A program made the translations under genes and the position numbers. Below are positions 14,636 to 16,682 of a stretch of 16,682 bases of DNA, piece by piece (position 1 is the first letter of the stretch; the number at the start of each line of letters is the position of its first letter). Under the pieces are notes generated by a model, which was given only the letters and a program-made list of their open reading frames with translations, was not told the origin of the DNA and made no database searches. The stretch is taken from assembly GCA_035512995.1 (NCBI GenBank), contig DATKCY010000050.1:1-16682 (forward strand). The letters run 5' to 3'. Source of the DNA: Thermohalobaculum sp035512995. GTDB lineage: Bacteria; Pseudomonadota; Alphaproteobacteria; Rhodobacterales; Rhodobacteraceae.

Positions 14636-15505
14636 GTGGACACGTGGACCATCGCGCTTCGCCTCGGGCGGGTCTCGGCCCTGCCGACGGTCTGGACCAA
14701 CGCGCTCGCAGGCGGCGTGCTCGGCGCCGCGGCCGCGCGCGACGCGGCGCCGCTCTGGACCGCCGCCAGCATCCTGCTCGCGGCGCTCTCCCTCTCGCTG
14801 TTCTACGTGGGCGGCATGTGGCTCAACGACGCCTTCGACGCAGACGCGGACGCGTTCGGGCGCGAGGACCGGCCGATCCCGTCGGGGGCGATCGAGCGCC
14901 AGACGGTCTTCTTCGGCGGCGGGCTCCTGCTCGCGGGCGGGGTCCTGCTCACGATCCCGCTCGGCGGCACGGCCTTCTTCGTCGGCCTGGCGCTCGCGGC
15001 GACGATCGTCGCCTATGACTGGCTGCACAGGCAGACGCCGTTCGCGCCGCTCATGATGGGGCTCGCGCGGTTCCTGTCCTACGCCCTGGCCGCGGCGGCG
15101 GCAGGCCGGTTCGCCGGGGTCGCAGTCGTCGGCGCGATCGGTCTCTTCGCCTATGTGGTCGGCCTGGCCTACGCAGCGCGGCAGAAGGAGATCGACCAGC
15201 TCGAGCGTGCCTGGCCGCTCGCGGTGCTGGCGGTGCCGCTGCTGGCCTCGGGCGTCGGCGCGCTGCCGGGCTGGCTCTCGCTCCTGCTCTGGCTCGGGCT
15301 TGCCGTGTGGACCGCCTGGGGCCTGCGCCTGCTCCTCCGCCGAGGGCCCGGCGACGTGACGCGGGCGGTCGTCGCGCTGACCGCGGGAATCGCGCTCTAC
15401 GACGCCGTGCTGATCGCGTCGGCCGAAGCGCCGGCGCTCGCGCTGCTGGCGCTCGCGGCCTTCGGCGCCACCCTTGCGCTGCAGAGGCTGGCGCCGGGGG
15501 CGTGA
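14636..15505 (+). CDS. UbiA-superfamily membrane prenyltransferase, EboC-like
   Basis: A 289-residue integral membrane protein with about eight or nine hydrophobic helices. The first Asp-rich motif is NDAFDADAD (64-72) followed by RPIPSG (79-84), the Mg-prenyl diphosphate site of the family. The second loop is YDWLHRQTPFAPLMMGLARF (127-146), where other members have YDxxHK. The NDxFDxxxD plus P(F/S)xPxLMGxxR pattern recalls the EboC group rather than UbiA of ubiquinone synthesis, but none of the other ebo genes is nearby. The start is GTG at 14636, with GGAGAG 6 nt upstream. The expected reaction is prenyl transfer to an aromatic or polar acceptor in the inner membrane; substrates are unknown. 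Confidence 0.85.
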   Translation: MDTWTIALRLGRVSALPTVWTNALAGGVLGAAAARDAAPLWTAASILLAALSLSLFYVGGMWLNDAFDADADAFGREDRPIPSGAIERQTVFFGGGLLLAGGVLLTIPLGGTAFFVGLALAATIVAYDWLHRQTPFAPLMMGLARFLSYALAAAAAGRFAGVAVVGAIGLFAYVVGLAYAARQKEIDQLERAWPLAVLAVPLLASGVGALPGWLSLLLWLGLAVWTAWGLRLLLRRGPGDVTRAVVALTAGIALYDAVLIASAEAPALALLALAAFGATLALQRLAPGA

Positions 15506-15885
15506 CCGCGCCGTCGGGTCCGGCGGCGTCGCCCGGAAAGGAAACCGATGCTCCGGCTGATCACGCTCTTCGTCGCGCTGGCGGTGCAGAGGTAGGGCCA
15601 TCTGCCCTCGATCCGGAACGATCCTCGGCGAACAGAGGAAGAGTGGCATCTGGGGTTGACTTCAGCCCTGACAGAGGCGTTCCCCTGCGAGCGCTGATCT
15701 TTTCCACGGACCCTCTTAACGAACTCTTCGGGATGCTGGCCCACCAGTGGAGCAGGTCTGCATCGGGGCTGGGAAAGGGTTGCACCGTCGGTGATGAACA
15801 ATGTTTTTGCTCGAACGGTTGATTGTTTGAGTTGCCTGTTCATCGCGCCTGAAGTAGATCCTTTCGATCAGCAGAGGAGGTTCAT
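15506..15885. other. 380-bp gap with a composition change
   Basis: The first 90 bp are GC-rich like the left side and contain a truncated reading frame (15548-15595). From about 15600 the sequence is visibly less GC-rich, with AT-rich patches near the 15886 gene (15795-15830). AACAAT (15797-15802) and ATTGTT (15822-15827) form a loose inverted repeat. Short open frames exist on both strands, but I recognise none as a protein. The promoter of the 15886 gene is probably within 15790-15870. No good -35/-10 pair is evident: TTGAGT with TGAAGT 17 nt on is the best seen. Confidence 0.5.
15548..15595 (+). pseudogene. Start of a gene cut short after 15 codons
   Basis: AAAGGAAAC lies just before an ATG at 15548, a good ribosome-binding site. 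It is followed by MLRLITLFVALAVQR and TAG at 15593-15595. The peptide looks like the hydrophobic N-terminal segment of a membrane or exported protein. It is placed 42 bp after the prenyltransferase stop, as a second operon gene would be. Downstream sequence changes in composition and has no continuation in any frame that I can recognise. It is either a truncated gene at a junction or a genuine 15-residue peptide. Confidence 0.35.
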
Positions 15886-16272
15886 ATGGCAGAGTTCGAA
15901 GAGTTCGTCCGCAAGGAGCGGGAAGGGCTGTCCCGCCGCAGGAACGAACTGATCGATCAAAGGAAGGATCTGGATCGCCAGATCCAGGAGATCGAGCGGG
16001 AGTTCGCCGCAGTAGAAGCCTACGAGCGTGCGAAGAAAGGCGGGGGAGCAACTCCGGTTGCATCGGGAAGCCGACGCCGCACGGGTATCCGGCAGAACGT
16101 GCTCGAGGTCATCAAACGGAACAAGGGCGGCATCAAGCGCGCGGACATCCTGGACAAGATGAGCGTCAAGGGCGACAAGCGGGCCGAGCAGTCCATCTCG
16201 AACGCGCTCAGCAATCTGAAGAAGCAGGGACACATCACGCTCGAGGACGGCGCCTACAAGCCAGCGGCCTGA
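15886..16272 (+). CDS. Small protein with N-terminal coiled coil and C-terminal winged-helix-like domain, function unknown
   Basis: A 128-residue protein that I cannot assign to a named family. Residues 4-50 are a charged coiled coil (REGLSRRRNELIDQRKDLDR and so on), probably for oligomerisation. About 51-65 is a Gly/Ser/Arg linker. About 66-126 has the look of a winged helix: IRQNVLEVIKRNKGGIKRAD, ILDKMSVKGDK, AEQSISNALSNLKKQGHITL, then EDGAYKP as the wing. The protein is basic overall, so DNA binding is likely (inference). The start is firm: AGAGGAGG (15873-15880) lies 5 nt before the ATG and is the best ribosome-binding site in the window. Base composition is lower in GC than the left-hand genes. 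It sits next to a restriction-enzyme remnant, suggesting an accessory region. A local transcription regulator or nucleoid-type protein is possible. Confidence 0.85.
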   Translation: MAEFEEFVRKEREGLSRRRNELIDQRKDLDRQIQEIEREFAAVEAYERAKKGGGATPVASGSRRRTGIRQNVLEVIKRNKGGIKRADILDKMSVKGDKRAEQSISNALSNLKKQGHITLEDGAYKPAA

Positions 16273-16310
16273 CCGGAACACGGTCGGGCCGGTGGCGCGG
16301 AGGTCGCGCC
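16271..16310 (+). terminator. Tandem hairpins after the winged-helix gene
   Basis: GACCG-GAACA-CGGTC (16271-16285) overlaps the stop codon. GGCGCG-GAGGT-CGCGCC (16294-16310) follows with a perfect 6-bp stem and a 5-nt loop. There is no T-run, so termination is plausible but unproven. Confidence 0.4.
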
Positions 16311-16387
16311 CGCCACTCGCGGGAGGTCCGTGATGCCTACTCCGTCACTTTCTTCGACAGAGCGGACAATGGCCAGGGCAGACCGTT

Positions 16388-16682
16388 TCAGGGCCGCCGG
16401 ACATCAGGCGCATCGAGTCCGGGATCGCTGAGCGGGACGACCTGCGCCACGAAGGCGTAGACGGGGAAAGCTGCGCACCAGTTGCCGGAACTCCTCCTGG
16501 CGCTCGTCGTCGTCGAGCGCCAGGAACCGGTCGACTGCAGTGGACGATCTTCTCCAGCGGACTACCTGCTCGAGCGCGGCGCGGCGCTCCAGTACCGGCG
16601 CCTCCGTCCGGGGCAAGGGCGGCGCTGATGGATGAAGTCCAGCCGTGCCCGTATTCGACGTCTCGTCGCTCGATAGCGTGAC
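16388..16682 (-). pseudogene. Frameshifted remnant resembling the C-terminal region of type I restriction subunit HsdR
   Basis: On the minus strand one frame, open from the right edge, gives AVDRFLALDDDERQEEFRQL and then VRSF (about 16538-16467). In a different frame, 7 nt later, comes YAFVAQVVPLSDPGLD (from 16459). Joined, these match the pattern I know from HsdR C-terminal regions: 'RFxALDxxEQEEFRxxLxxFVRLYAFLSQIVPFxDxxLE'. A net shift of one base (7 nt where 9 would be expected) breaks the frame. After the match both frames stop (16404 and 16388) without the rest of the domain. Upstream, the sequence becomes unclear and may hold further frameshifts. No methylase or specificity gene is seen inside the window. 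Between 16311 and 16387 I see nothing. Confidence 0.5.

Noticed and set aside
14454..15056. A 200-codon plus-strand frame starting upstream of the prenyltransferase
   Set aside because: It is in a different frame from the clear UbiA-superfamily protein, and beyond the overlap it becomes Arg/Ser-rich shadow sequence.
15561..15785. A 74-codon minus-strand frame in the gap before the 15886 gene
   Set aside because: It has no ribosome-binding site and no recognised motif, and it overlaps the probable promoter side of the gap. It may be decayed sequence.

Overview
The window is about 16.7 kb of very GC-rich DNA (roughly 70% by eye) with tightly packed bacterial genes, ATGA start/stop overlaps and several GTG starts. 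The gene families fit a free-living alphaproteobacterium, perhaps Rhodospirillales-like: a Dpp/Opp-type ABC transporter, a class III aminotransferase with a BetI-like TetR repressor, and a Ku + three-domain LigD pair. This assignment is inferred from gene content and composition only.

Left part (1-4554, plus strand): the 3' part of a peptide/opine-type ABC transporter operon, made of the end of an ATPase gene, a large periplasmic substrate-binding protein and two permeases. Each junction is an ATGA overlap, so translation is probably coupled. A GC-rich perfect dyad (4575-4593) separates it from the convergent aminotransferase gene.

Second part (4598-6868): a class III aminotransferase (minus) and a BetI-like TetR regulator (plus) are divergent. 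The space between them holds a TTGACA promoter for the aminotransferase whose -10 overlaps a 20-bp imperfect palindrome, a ready-made operator. I read this as a small repressor-controlled amine-catabolism unit, possibly fed by the neighbouring transporter.

Middle (6879-9314, minus): a lysophospholipid-acyltransferase-like protein with a 22-bp dyad just upstream. Next is a membrane-anchored coiled-coil protein with eight in-register 27-bp repeats coding for an acidic, Gln-rich 9-residue unit, followed by a small C-terminal domain I do not recognise.

DNA repair (9534-12817, minus): ku followed 17 bp later by ligD (phosphoesterase-ligase-polymerase order), a complete two-gene bacterial non-homologous end-joining system.

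Right part (13040-16682): an atypical short-chain dehydrogenase-like protein that lacks the catalytic Tyr, an HxlR-type regulator, and a divergent UbiA-superfamily membrane prenyltransferase. At about 15595 the composition becomes less GC-rich. A ribosome-binding site plus 15 codons of a gene end at this point, suggesting a rearrangement junction. Beyond it lie a small coiled-coil/winged-helix protein of unknown function and, on the minus strand at the edge, a frameshifted remnant resembling the C-terminal part of a type I restriction enzyme HsdR. I find no tRNA, rRNA, CRISPR array or intact insertion sequence. The least-described items are the repeat coiled-coil protein, the 15886-16272 protein and the junction around them.
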